Translations under genes and position numbers: made by a program
From: an uncultured Collinsella sp.
GTDB taxonomy: Bacteria > Actinomycetota > Coriobacteriia > Coriobacteriales > Coriobacteriaceae
Length of the DNA: 50,516 bases
Direction: 5' to 3'
NCBI GenBank assembly: GCA_900541015.1
Contig: UQIB01000018.1
Coordinates: 1 to 50,516 of the forward strand
Notes under the pieces: generated by a model
Seen by the model: only the letters and a program-made list of their open reading frames with translations
Told to the model about the DNA's origin: nothing
Databases searched by the model: none
Shown here: positions 43,190-50,516 of the stretch, in pieces
Layout: the number at the start of each line of letters is the position of its first letter
Numbering within the stretch: position 1 is the first letter of the stretch

Positions 43190-44797
43190 ATGGCAGGCAA
43201 GCCGCAAACACTAGCTACGACCTCGGCATTCGAGATCTTGGGCCCCGTCATGGTCGGCCCCAGCTCGTCGCACACCGCCGGCGCCCTGCGCTGCGCCCAA
43301 GTTGCCGCCAGCCTGCTGGAAGGCCGCATCACCAAAGTCACCTTTGGCCTGTGGAACTCCTTCGCCCACACCTACCGCGGCCACGGCACCGATCGTGCGC
43401 TCGTCGCGGGCATCCTGGGCCTCGACACCGATGACGAGAACATCAAGCAGGCCTTCGACCTCGCAAGCGAGCAGGGCCTCGAATATCACTTTAACATCAA
43501 GGGCGACGACGCCTCCATCCACCCCAACACCGTCGACATCGACATGGTCGACGACACAGGCGCCACGGCACAGGTCCGCGGCGAGAGCCTGGGCGGCGGC
43601 AAGATGCGCATCAGCCGCATTAACGGCGTCGGCGTCGACATCTCGGGCATGTATTCCACGCTCTTCGTCGCGCACAAGGACGTCCCCGGTGTACTCGCCG
43701 CGCTCACGAATCTGCTCGCCTACGCCCACGTAAACATCGCCTTCTGCCGCACCTACCGCACTGAAGTGGGCGGCCAGGCCTACTCCGTCTTTGAGACCGA
43801 CGGCGCGCCCGACGACACCGTCGTCCCCATGCTGCGCAAGCTCGACAATGTCGATTACGCAACGTTTATCGAGCTCCCCGGCTCTGCCTCGTCGCTCTCT
43901 CCCGGCGTCTCGGCCAAGGAAATCTTCGACGACGGTGAGCAGCTGCTCGATGCGTGCGAGGAACTGGGGCTCAGCATCGGCGCCGTCATGGCCGTTCGCG
44001 AGGCGCGTCTGACCGGCGAGGCCCACGCCGTCACCGCCATGCGACGCGTGCTCGACGTCATGCGCGAGGAGACCACGGCCCCCCTCGCCAATCCGCAGCG
44101 CTCGCTCGGTGGGCTAATCGGCGGCGAGGCCAAGCTCGTCGAAGCAACCCGCTGCAATGATTTGAGTGCAAGCCTGATGGGCGCCGTCCAGACCGACGCC
44201 GTTGCCCGCGCCATGGCCGTGCTCGAGCGCTCCGCTACCATGGGCGTGATTGTCGCCGCCCCCACGGCAGGCTCCGCGGGTGTTGTGCCCGGCTGCGTGC
44301 TGGCGCTCGCCGATCGCCTGCAGCTCGACGACGAGCAGGTCATGGACGCGCTCTACTGTGCAGCCGCAATCGGCCTCAACCTCACCACAAGCGCCTGTGT
44401 TGCCGGCGCCGAGGGCGGCTGCCAAGCCGAGGTGGGAAGCGCCGCTGCCATGGCAGCCGCCGCGTTGGTGCAGATGCTCGGCGGCACGCCCGAGCAGGCG
44501 CTCGACGCCAGTTCCATCGCGCTGAGTAACCTGCTGGGCCTCGTTTGTGACCCCGTCGGTGGCCTCGTGGAGGTGCCCTGCCAAAACCGCAACGCCATTG
44601 GCGTGGCAGCGGCCTTTAGCTCGGCACAACTCGCCCTCGCAGGCATTAAGAGCTTGGTGCCGTTTGACCAGATGGCACATGTCATGCTTTCGGTGGGCCA
44701 CGCGTTGCCGGCCACGCTGCGCGAGACGGCAAAGGGTGGCATCGCGCAGGCTCCGGCCGCACTTTCGGCCTGTGCAAAATGCGGTGTGTGCGGATAG
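43190..44797 (+). CDS. sdaA: L-serine dehydratase (single-chain, iron-sulfur type)
   Basis: A 535-residue L-serine ammonia-lyase giving pyruvate and ammonia. The beta domain starts with GPVMVGPSSSHTAGALRCAQ and is followed by an ACT-like region. The alpha domain has PTAGSAGVVPGCVL near 425 and conserved cysteines for an oxygen-sensitive 4Fe-4S cluster (SACVAGAEGGCQAE, VCDPVGGLVEVPCQNRNA). The two domains, separate in Bacillus SdaAA/SdaAB, are fused here in beta-alpha order. The start is ATG 43190 with AAAGGAG six bases upstream; the open frame back to 43013 runs through the palindrome and is not coding. It fits an anaerobic amino-acid-fermenting lifestyle. Confidence 0.93.
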   Translation: MAGKPQTLATTSAFEILGPVMVGPSSSHTAGALRCAQVAASLLEGRITKVTFGLWNSFAHTYRGHGTDRALVAGILGLDTDDENIKQAFDLASEQGLEYHFNIKGDDASIHPNTVDIDMVDDTGATAQVRGESLGGGKMRISRINGVGVDISGMYSTLFVAHKDVPGVLAALTNLLAYAHVNIAFCRTYRTEVGGQAYSVFETDGAPDDTVVPMLRKLDNVDYATFIELPGSASSLSPGVSAKEIFDDGEQLLDACEELGLSIGAVMAVREARLTGEAHAVTAMRRVLDVMREETTAPLANPQRSLGGLIGGEAKLVEATRCNDLSASLMGAVQTDAVARAMAVLERSATMGVIVAAPTAGSAGVVPGCVLALADRLQLDDEQVMDALYCAAAIGLNLTTSACVAGAEGGCQAEVGSAAAMAAAALVQMLGGTPEQALDASSIALSNLLGLVCDPVGGLVEVPCQNRNAIGVAAAFSSAQLALAGIKSLVPFDQMAHVMLSVGHALPATLRETAKGGIAQAPAALSACAKCGVCG

Positions 44798-44811
44798 CGG
44801 CAAAGAATGAC

Positions 44812-44843
44812 TCAAAGGTGGGACAAATGTCCCACCTCTTTTG
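44812..44843 (+). terminator. Intrinsic terminator after sdaA
   Basis: GGTGGGAC (44817-44824) pairs with GTCCCACC (44829-44836) around a four-base loop, followed by TCTTTT. Confidence 0.85.
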
Positions 44844-44883
44844 AATGCCACCGTTTCCGTACCACAAACAGCAGGGCAATCGC

Positions 44884-44889
44884 TATAAT
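44884..44889 (+). promoter_or_regulatory. Consensus -10 of the LD-transpeptidase gene
   Basis: A perfect TATAAT lies 58 nt before the start codon. The -35 region is not recognisable. It directly follows the sdaA terminator, so a new transcription unit should begin here. Confidence 0.45.
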
Positions 44890-44946
44890 GCAAGCCCAGT
44901 AAAAACACGATGAACCGCAAGGCGAAAATCGAAGGATATGCATACG

Positions 44947-46680
44947 ATGTCGCAAAACGATCGAACTCAACTGATTCCCGATCCGCAGCAGCCGAGCAGG
45001 CACACCGGCGGCGTTCAGTCGCCGCGTCCTATCGCGCCGAGCCACGGTCAGCAGCGTAGTGCAGCAAACGCTTCCCAACGCCCGAACCAACAGCGACAGC
45101 AGCGTCAACAACGTCAGCAGCGCCAGGCAAACGGCAATGCGCCCAAGCAGCCCCCCACGCACGCTCGAGGCGATCGCGGTCCCGCACGCAAACCCGCCAA
45201 GAACAATAAGTCAGGCAAAAAGACGACGCTCTATGTCGTCCTGGGTCTTATCGTCATTGTCTATATCGTAGGCGTCGTAGCGTTTTCGCAGGTAGCCTAC
45301 CCCAACACCACCATCGCTGGCGTCGATGTCTCGTTCTCCAACGCTTCGTCTGCCGCTACCAAGGTCAACTCGGCATGGAAGCACTATAAGCTCACCGTGA
45401 CAGGCGATGACTTTAGCTGGACCTATCAGCCCGAGTCCGATGAGCCCATCGTCGATGGCGAAGCTGCCGCAAAAGAGATTATCAGCCACAACGAAGCCTT
45501 TATTTGGCCGGTCCGCCTTGTGGAATCCTTAAGCGGCAAGACCAAAACAACTGCTACCTCCAACAAAGTCGATCTTGATCAAGACGTCGACCTGTCCATG
45601 CTCTCCGATACCTTTGACCAAAAGAAGTTTGAGGAGGACCTGGGCGCCGCTATCGACGAGTTTAACGAGGGCCGTTCGGGCACGTTCGAGGCCAATAGCT
45701 CCTATGACGAGCAGGCCGGCAAGTTTACCGTCGAGAAGGCGCGCTCCAACGAAAAACTCAACCGCGAGCATGTCATTAAATATGCCGAGCTCGAGCTTGC
45801 CTCGCTGGCCGAGACCGTAGATCTTTCCAAGCTCGGCAACGATGCCTATGAACCGCTCAATGGAACGCTGACCGATGATCAGATTCAGGCCGCATGCGAT
45901 GCCGCCAACAACTTCCTGGGCGTCAACGTGACCCTCAAGCTCAACGGCGAGGATGCCGGAAAGGTCGACGGCAGCTCCGTGTTGCAGTGGATCAGCTTTG
46001 CCGATCCGGCCAACCCCACGCTCGATACGTCGCAGATCAGTAGCTGGGCAGCCGAGCTCGCTAACGGCTTTAATACCGTGGGCTCCACTCGCTGGTGGAC
46101 GCGCGCCGATGGCAAGCAGTGCGCCGTCGAAGGCGGTGACTTTGGTTGGTCCATCGACAGCAGCTCGCTCGCCAAGCAGGTCGAGGACGCCATTAACAAC
46201 AAGCAGACCGGCGAGATCGAGATCAAGTACTCCCAGAAGGCCGACACCTTTACCGCAAAGGGAGAGCCCGACTGGAAGGCATACATCGATGTCGATCTGT
46301 CCGAGCAGCACGCGCGCTACTACGACGAGAACGGTAATATCGTTTGGGAGGCCAACTTTATTTCCGGCAAACCGGGCGAAGACGCCACCCCCGAGGGCGT
46401 GTGGCAGATCAACAGCAACGACGGCGGCAGCACCCTGATCGGAGCCAAGGACCCCGAGACCGGTAAGCCCAAATACGAGAGCCCGGTGAGCTACTGGATG
46501 CCTTTTGAGGGCAACATGATCGGCTTCCACGACGCTACATGGCAAAACGACAAGAGCTTCGATAATGCCGAGTCGTACAAGTGGTGCGGCAGCCACGGTT
46601 GCATCAACCTGCGCCTGGCAGACGCCAAGGCACTTCACGACTGCATCAAAGTCGGCCTGTGCGTGGTTGTCCACTCGTAG
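44947..46680 (+). CDS. Membrane-anchored LD-transpeptidase (YkuD)
   Basis: A 577-residue cell-wall cross-linking enzyme. A ~90-residue cytoplasmic N-terminus, rich in Gln, Arg, Asn and Pro with a QQRQQRQQRQ tract, precedes one membrane span (TLYVVLGLIVIVYIVGVVAF). Two repeats resembling the putative peptidoglycan-binding region found before YkuD domains follow. The C-terminal YkuD domain carries IGFHD and the catalytic SHGCINLRLADA with its Cys about 29 residues from the end. It would form 3-3 or related cross-links outside the membrane. I prefer ATG 44947 (AAGGA ten bases upstream) over ATG 44938, which is too close to that Shine-Dalgarno. Confidence 0.9.
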   Translation: MSQNDRTQLIPDPQQPSRHTGGVQSPRPIAPSHGQQRSAANASQRPNQQRQQRQQRQQRQANGNAPKQPPTHARGDRGPARKPAKNNKSGKKTTLYVVLGLIVIVYIVGVVAFSQVAYPNTTIAGVDVSFSNASSAATKVNSAWKHYKLTVTGDDFSWTYQPESDEPIVDGEAAAKEIISHNEAFIWPVRLVESLSGKTKTTATSNKVDLDQDVDLSMLSDTFDQKKFEEDLGAAIDEFNEGRSGTFEANSSYDEQAGKFTVEKARSNEKLNREHVIKYAELELASLAETVDLSKLGNDAYEPLNGTLTDDQIQAACDAANNFLGVNVTLKLNGEDAGKVDGSSVLQWISFADPANPTLDTSQISSWAAELANGFNTVGSTRWWTRADGKQCAVEGGDFGWSIDSSSLAKQVEDAINNKQTGEIEIKYSQKADTFTAKGEPDWKAYIDVDLSEQHARYYDENGNIVWEANFISGKPGEDATPEGVWQINSNDGGSTLIGAKDPETGKPKYESPVSYWMPFEGNMIGFHDATWQNDKSFDNAESYKWCGSHGCINLRLADAKALHDCIKVGLCVVVHS

Positions 46681-46812
46681 TGCAACGCGCACATTCCTAC
46701 AACATGGAGCTGCTGCGACCAATCTAACAGTTCCGAAAGAAACCGTCCCATGCGCCCGCCCCAACCGGTGGGCGCATATAATTATCGAGGTTCTTTCTAT
46801 AAAGGAGACGCT

Positions 46813-48249
46813 ATGCCGACTGTCCCCACGATCACCCCGGGCCCAGATGATACCGAGAACACGCCCGAAGGTGCCACCGAAACGATTCCTCTGATTACAA
46901 ACGTACATGCCGACAAGCAGAGCGGACGCACGAACGATACGGCCGAGATTTCCGATGAAGAGGCATATGCCAAGCTCAAGGCAAAGCGTGCCGAACGTCG
47001 ACGCAAAAAGCTGATTCGTCGCGGTATTGCCGCCGGCGTCGTGGGTGCCATCGCGCTCATTGCCATTGTCGCAACCCTGGTTATCAATGCTCAGCCACAG
47101 GGCGCTAGCGGGCCTGTGACCGACATGGTGACCGAGGGCACGTTTACCACAACGGTCGAGGCGAAAGGCCAGCTCAAACCCATTTCGTCCTCAGTGGTCT
47201 CCCCTTCTGTCGACGGTACGGTCGATTCGATCAACGTGCAGGCAGGCCAATCCGTCCGCGAGGGCGACGTGCTTATGACCATTAAAAACGACGAGCTCGA
47301 TCGCAACGTTGCCGAGACGCAGCGTGCAGTTGCTGCCGCTCAAGAAGACCTCACCAACGCACAGAAAGCCGCCGCTGCCGCGCAGGCCACCCCAACGACG
47401 GACGTCGATGGAGCTTCCGCAGCGACTGGCGTCTCCGACGCATCAGCGGACACGAACGCCGTATCGGCCGCGCAGCGCAGCCTCGCATCGGCCCAGGCAA
47501 ACCTCGATCAGGCGAACGCCAAGGCAGCCAGCCGTACGGTCACGGCCCCGAGCTCGGGCAGCATCGTGGAGCTCAACGCCAAGGTGGGCGCCACGGTAAT
47601 AGGCGGCATGATCATGGGCGAAAGCGATACGAGCGGCGGCAAGCAGTGCATGCAGATCGCCGACCTGTCCAAGATGAAGGTGACCGTGCAGGTGGGCGAA
47701 AAGGACATCGCCAAGATCGCCGTTGGGCAGAGCGCCAACGTCACCTATCCCGCGTTTCCCGATATCGTGAGCCAGGGCACCGTCACGGCTATCGCGTCGG
47801 TGGCAAACTCCGACGCCGCCAACGGTGGCGGCGGCAGCGTAACCTTTAACGTCGACATTCTCATCGAGGCGCCCGACGCGCGCTTGAAGCCGGGCATGAC
47901 GGCCGAGGTATCGGTGGTGACCGAGCAGCTCGACGACGTGGTTATGGTGCCGACGATGGCGCTCATGACCGAAGACGGCGAACACTATTACGTCAACGTG
48001 GCGACTGATGACGAGGGCGAGCAGACCCGCCGTGTGAAGGTGACTGTCGTGACGCAAAACGACAACGAAGCCGTAGTCGGCAAGACACAGGTCAAGCGCG
48101 ACGACCAGGGCAACGAGATCAACCCCAACGTGCCGATTACCAAGCTGCGCGATGGCGACACCCTCGTCATGGTCACCGGAGCGGACGCAACGGCTGACGG
48201 CGGCTACGGCGCGGATTCGGGCAGCATGTCTGCCGACGAGGGCATGTAA
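46813..48249 (+). CDS. MacA-like periplasmic adaptor (HlyD family)
   Basis: A 478-residue membrane-fusion protein. A cytoplasmic stretch of ~65 residues is followed by a membrane span (GVVGAIALIAIVATLVI). A lipoyl/barrel-sandwich half (VVSPSVDGTVDSINVQAGQ), a coiled-coil hairpin rich in Ala and Gln, the second lipoyl half (TVTAPSSGSIVELNAKVGA) and a beta-barrel complete the fold. In monoderm bacteria such proteins assist MacB-like ABC exporters. ATG 46813 has AAAGGAG upstream; the frame from 46750 is too long. Its stop overlaps the ATPase start (TAATG), so all three genes are coupled. Confidence 0.9.
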   Translation: MPTVPTITPGPDDTENTPEGATETIPLITNVHADKQSGRTNDTAEISDEEAYAKLKAKRAERRRKKLIRRGIAAGVVGAIALIAIVATLVINAQPQGASGPVTDMVTEGTFTTTVEAKGQLKPISSSVVSPSVDGTVDSINVQAGQSVREGDVLMTIKNDELDRNVAETQRAVAAAQEDLTNAQKAAAAAQATPTTDVDGASAATGVSDASADTNAVSAAQRSLASAQANLDQANAKAASRTVTAPSSGSIVELNAKVGATVIGGMIMGESDTSGGKQCMQIADLSKMKVTVQVGEKDIAKIAVGQSANVTYPAFPDIVSQGTVTAIASVANSDAANGGGGSVTFNVDILIEAPDARLKPGMTAEVSVVTEQLDDVVMVPTMALMTEDGEHYYVNVATDDEGEQTRRVKVTVVTQNDNEAVVGKTQVKRDDQGNEINPNVPITKLRDGDTLVMVTGADATADGGYGADSGSMSADEGM

Positions 48250-49022
48250 TGCGCCCCGTCATCGACATTCGCAACGTGCATCGCATCTTTGAGAGTGAGG
48301 CGGGTTGCGCCCACATCCTGCATAACGTGAGCCTGGCGGTAGATCCCGGCGAGTTCGTCGCTATCACTGGCCCCTCGGGCTCGGGCAAGTCAACGCTCAT
48401 GAACATCCTGGGCTGCCTGGATAAGCCGACGGCGGGCGACTATTACCTGCAAGGGCTCAACGTGGCCGAGCTCGATGATAACGAGCTCACCGAAGTCCGC
48501 GCTCTGAGCATTGGCTTTGTCTTTCAGAGCTTCAACCTGCTGCCGCGCCTGTCGGTTATCGAAAACGTCATGCTGCCGCTGGCCTACACCAATGTGCCCC
48601 GTAGCCAGCGCGAAATGCGCGCCGTGCACGCGCTGCAGGCCGTCACGCTGCCGGTCGACCACTGGGACCACCGCATATCAGAGCTCTCGGGCGGACAGAT
48701 GCAGCGTGTCGCCATCGCGCGCGCTCTCGTCAATGACCCGCCCATCATCCTGGCCGATGAGCCGACGGGAAACCTGGACTCCGCCACTGGAGCGCTTGTA
48801 ATGGAGACCTTCCATAGACTTCAAGAGCGCGGCAAAACCATCGTTCTTATCACACACGACCCCGGAATCGCCGCCGAGGCCGACCGTGCCGTGACCATCC
48901 GCGACGGTCGCATTCACGACGGCGCGTATATTCCACATGCACCGCGGACCCTGCGCAGCGCCGTAGATAGCCTGCCCATGATTTCCGCCTCCGCCAACCC
49001 GCCGAAAGGAGAGATGGCATGA
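48249..49022 (+). CDS. ABC transporter ATPase, MacB/LolD-like
   Basis: A 257-residue ATP-binding subunit. Walker A is GPSGSGKSTL near residue 41, the Q-loop is FVFQSFN near 91, the signature is LSGGQMQRVAIARAL near 144, Walker B is ILADEPTGNLD near 166 and the H-loop is ITHD near 202. The sequence LNVAELDDNELTEVR places it in the MacB/LolD/FtsE-like group that works with an FtsX-type permease. It overlaps the adaptor gene by one base and the permease gene by four (ATGA). Confidence 0.95.
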   Translation: MRPVIDIRNVHRIFESEAGCAHILHNVSLAVDPGEFVAITGPSGSGKSTLMNILGCLDKPTAGDYYLQGLNVAELDDNELTEVRALSIGFVFQSFNLLPRLSVIENVMLPLAYTNVPRSQREMRAVHALQAVTLPVDHWDHRISELSGGQMQRVAIARALVNDPPIILADEPTGNLDSATGALVMETFHRLQERGKTIVLITHDPGIAAEADRAVTIRDGRIHDGAYIPHAPRTLRSAVDSLPMISASANPPKGEMA

Positions 49023-50233
49023 GCGCCCGCGATCTCATCCAGGAAGCCCTTCACTCGCTCGAGGCCAACAAGGGGCGCAGCCTGCTCACCATCCTGGGCA
49101 TTGTCATCGGCATCGCCTCGGTTATCGCCATGACTTCGCTCATCGGCGGCATCCAAAACAGCCTGGTCAACAGTCTGGGCCTCAATGCGGCACGCATGGT
49201 GCAAATCTATTCGTCGCAAGAACTCACCGAGTCGGACACTGAGAAGCTTCAAAAACTGGTGCCGCAGATAGAGCAGATCGGCATTGTCGACAGCGCGTAT
49301 ACCGAGTACAAGACCGGCGATAAAAGCTATACCGTCATGGCACAGGGTGTCGATAGCGACATGCTCGACGCCGTGGGAGCCAGCAAGCTCGTTGCGGGGC
49401 GCACCTATTCCCAGGCCGAGTCCCAATCAGGCCCGCGCGTGGCGCTCATCAGCCGCAACGGCGCCGATCAGCTTTACGGCAACGAACAGGATGCGTTGGG
49501 GAAAACCATCAAGGTTTCCAACGGCGAGGTGCAGATTGTAGGCGTGATTGATGGCGGCAGCGACTCCATGGGCTCGCTCACGCTGTATATGCCACGCGAA
49601 ACCATCTCCGGGCTGTTTGGCGACGAGAATCCTTCATTCCCCAGCGTGACGGCACTTGCCGCCGAGGGCACGGACATGGATGAGCTTTGTAAGACCATCG
49701 AGTCCAAGGTGCGCGCGATGAAGGGCATCGCGGAGGATGATGAGTACGACAGTGTATCGGCAACCTCCATGAAAAGCGCTATCGATGCACTCAACTCCTT
49801 TATGGGCGCGTTCTCGCTCATCATGGGCGCTGTCGCCAGCATCTCGCTGCTTGTCGGCGGTATCGGCATTATGAATATGATGCTCACCAACGTATCTGAA
49901 CGCATCCGCGAGATCGGTATTCGCCGTGCCCTGGGCGCCAGTCGTCGCGATATCACCGCGCAGTTTTTGGCCGAGTCTTCGGCATTGTGCATCACCGGCG
50001 GTCTGCTGGGTGTCCTGATTGGCTATCTGCTGGCCTGGGGACTCACGTTCTTTGCCGCAAGCTCGGGCATCATGAGCGAGTTTGGAGCCACCGGGACAAT
50101 CACGCCAAGCTTCTCCATTACGACCGTGTTGATCGCGTTTGCCGTATCGGTCGGCATCGGCGTAATCTTTGGCTTCTACCCCGCCCGCCGCGCCGCAAAG
50201 CTCGACCCAGTCGAGTGCCTCCGCTATCAGTAA
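49019..50233 (+). CDS. ABC transporter permease, MacB/FtsX-like
   Basis: A 404-residue permease. One N-terminal membrane span (LTILGIVIGIASVIAMTSL) is followed by a large extracytoplasmic MacB-type domain (~residues 45-270) and three C-terminal spans of the FtsX fold. GIGIMNMMLTNVSERIREIG lies between spans and RRAAKLDPVECLRYQ is the usual MacB C-terminus. With the adaptor and ATPase it forms a complete mechanotransmission-type exporter, probably for antimicrobial peptides or cell-wall-active compounds; the substrate cannot be read. No two-component system or further gene follows in the window. Confidence 0.94.
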   Translation: MSARDLIQEALHSLEANKGRSLLTILGIVIGIASVIAMTSLIGGIQNSLVNSLGLNAARMVQIYSSQELTESDTEKLQKLVPQIEQIGIVDSAYTEYKTGDKSYTVMAQGVDSDMLDAVGASKLVAGRTYSQAESQSGPRVALISRNGADQLYGNEQDALGKTIKVSNGEVQIVGVIDGGSDSMGSLTLYMPRETISGLFGDENPSFPSVTALAAEGTDMDELCKTIESKVRAMKGIAEDDEYDSVSATSMKSAIDALNSFMGAFSLIMGAVASISLLVGGIGIMNMMLTNVSERIREIGIRRALGASRRDITAQFLAESSALCITGGLLGVLIGYLLAWGLTFFAASSGIMSEFGATGTITPSFSITTVLIAFAVSVGIGVIFGFYPARRAAKLDPVECLRYQ

Positions 50234-50246
50234 GCCACCACCAACA

Positions 50247-50313
50247 AGTTGCGGTGAATTGGAGAGTGAATATGCTATCTAGCAGCAAAAACAGACACTA
50301 TTTCACCGCAACT
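50247..50313. repeat. Degenerate copy of the GTTGCGGTGAA palindrome
   Basis: AGTTGCGGTGAA (50247-50258) is inverted at 50302-50313, with a 43-nt centre in which pairing has mostly decayed. It matches the outer 12 bases of the element at 34028-34094 and also lies just past the stop of a gene. Confidence 0.7.
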
Positions 50314-50325
50314 CATTGAAGGGCT

Positions 50326-50516
50326 GTTTGCACCAGTTCCGGGCGTCGTCCTCGAGCTATTGGCGGATGACGGGCTTGTACGGGTCGAGCTTGCTCGGGG
50401 CGCTCCTTCTCGCGGGCGGGATGGCGCGTAGGCGCGGCGAGCGCCTAGCGCGCGAACTCCCGTAAGAGCGCGTCTTCCACTTCCCGAAGCGAAAGGGCCC
50501 CGCCTCCCTCGGCGGG
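50326..50516 (-). pseudogene. Decayed IS21-type transposase (IstA) fragment
   Basis: Minus-strand translation shows SKLDPYKPVIRQ, a stop (TAG at 50359-50357), then LEDDARNWCKQ. This corresponds to the SKLDPYKP...WLEED region of IS21 IstA transposases. In another frame upstream LREFAR, a stop and ALAAPT resemble the IstA helix-turn-helix. At least two stops and one frameshift make it non-functional. It is cut by the window edge, so its full extent is unknown. Confidence 0.5.

Noticed and set aside
1..50516. CRISPR array or complete insertion sequence
   Set aside because: No regularly spaced direct repeats and no intact transposase were found on reading both strands; only the IstA relic is present.

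Overview
The window is mostly GC-rich, with tightly packed short operons. It looks like a chromosome segment of a Gram-positive anaerobe of the class Coriobacteriia, most like Collinsella. This is inferred from gene content (a GlgC/GlgD pair, LoaP-type antiterminator, iron-sulfur serine dehydratase, LD-transpeptidase) and from the Lys/Ala-rich protein tails. No database search was possible.

Region 1 (1-3846): an AT-richer island with one large gene, a calcineurin-like metallophosphoesterase fused to a STAND-type NTPase. It resembles a single-gene defence protein. A short GC-rich gene remnant and a strong terminator follow. Region 2 (3847-17796, all minus strand): a 13-gene capsule/exopolysaccharide operon read from right to left. 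The order is loaP antiterminator, initiating sugar-phosphate transferase, three glycosyltransferases, EpsG/Wzy-like polymerase, TupA-like ATP-grasp, CapA-like protein, a fourth glycosyltransferase, Wzx-like flippase, acyltransferase, UDP-glucuronate epimerase and UDP-glucose dehydrogenase. A roughly 450-nt structured leader precedes loaP, and an intrinsic terminator lies inside the operon before the last gene, which fits processive antitermination.

Region 3 (18534-20150): tRNA-Ala(GGC) with promoter and terminator, thiamine pyrophosphokinase, and a HAD phosphatase. Region 4 (20172-33615, plus strand): glycogen metabolism, with glgB, glgP, glgC, glgD, glgA and a GH13-GH77 fusion. A perfect palindromic operator lies upstream of glgB. 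GlgB and GlgA carry long basic low-complexity C-terminal tails.

Region 5 (33704-41315): a small FmdB zinc ribbon protein, then minus-strand housekeeping genes gltX and priA-def-fmt-rsmB. Region 6 (41596-50233, plus strand): metK, L-serine dehydratase, an LD-transpeptidase, and a MacA/MacB-like export system. The right edge holds a decayed IS21-type transposase fragment.

Five intergenic palindromic elements (34028, 36641, 41405, 43046, 50247) fall into at least three families. Two of them (36641 and 43046) share a conserved core inside differing but self-complementary arms. The most novel candidates are the phosphoesterase-STAND protein, the LoaP leader RNA, the basic tails on the glycogen enzymes, and this core-conserved palindrome family.
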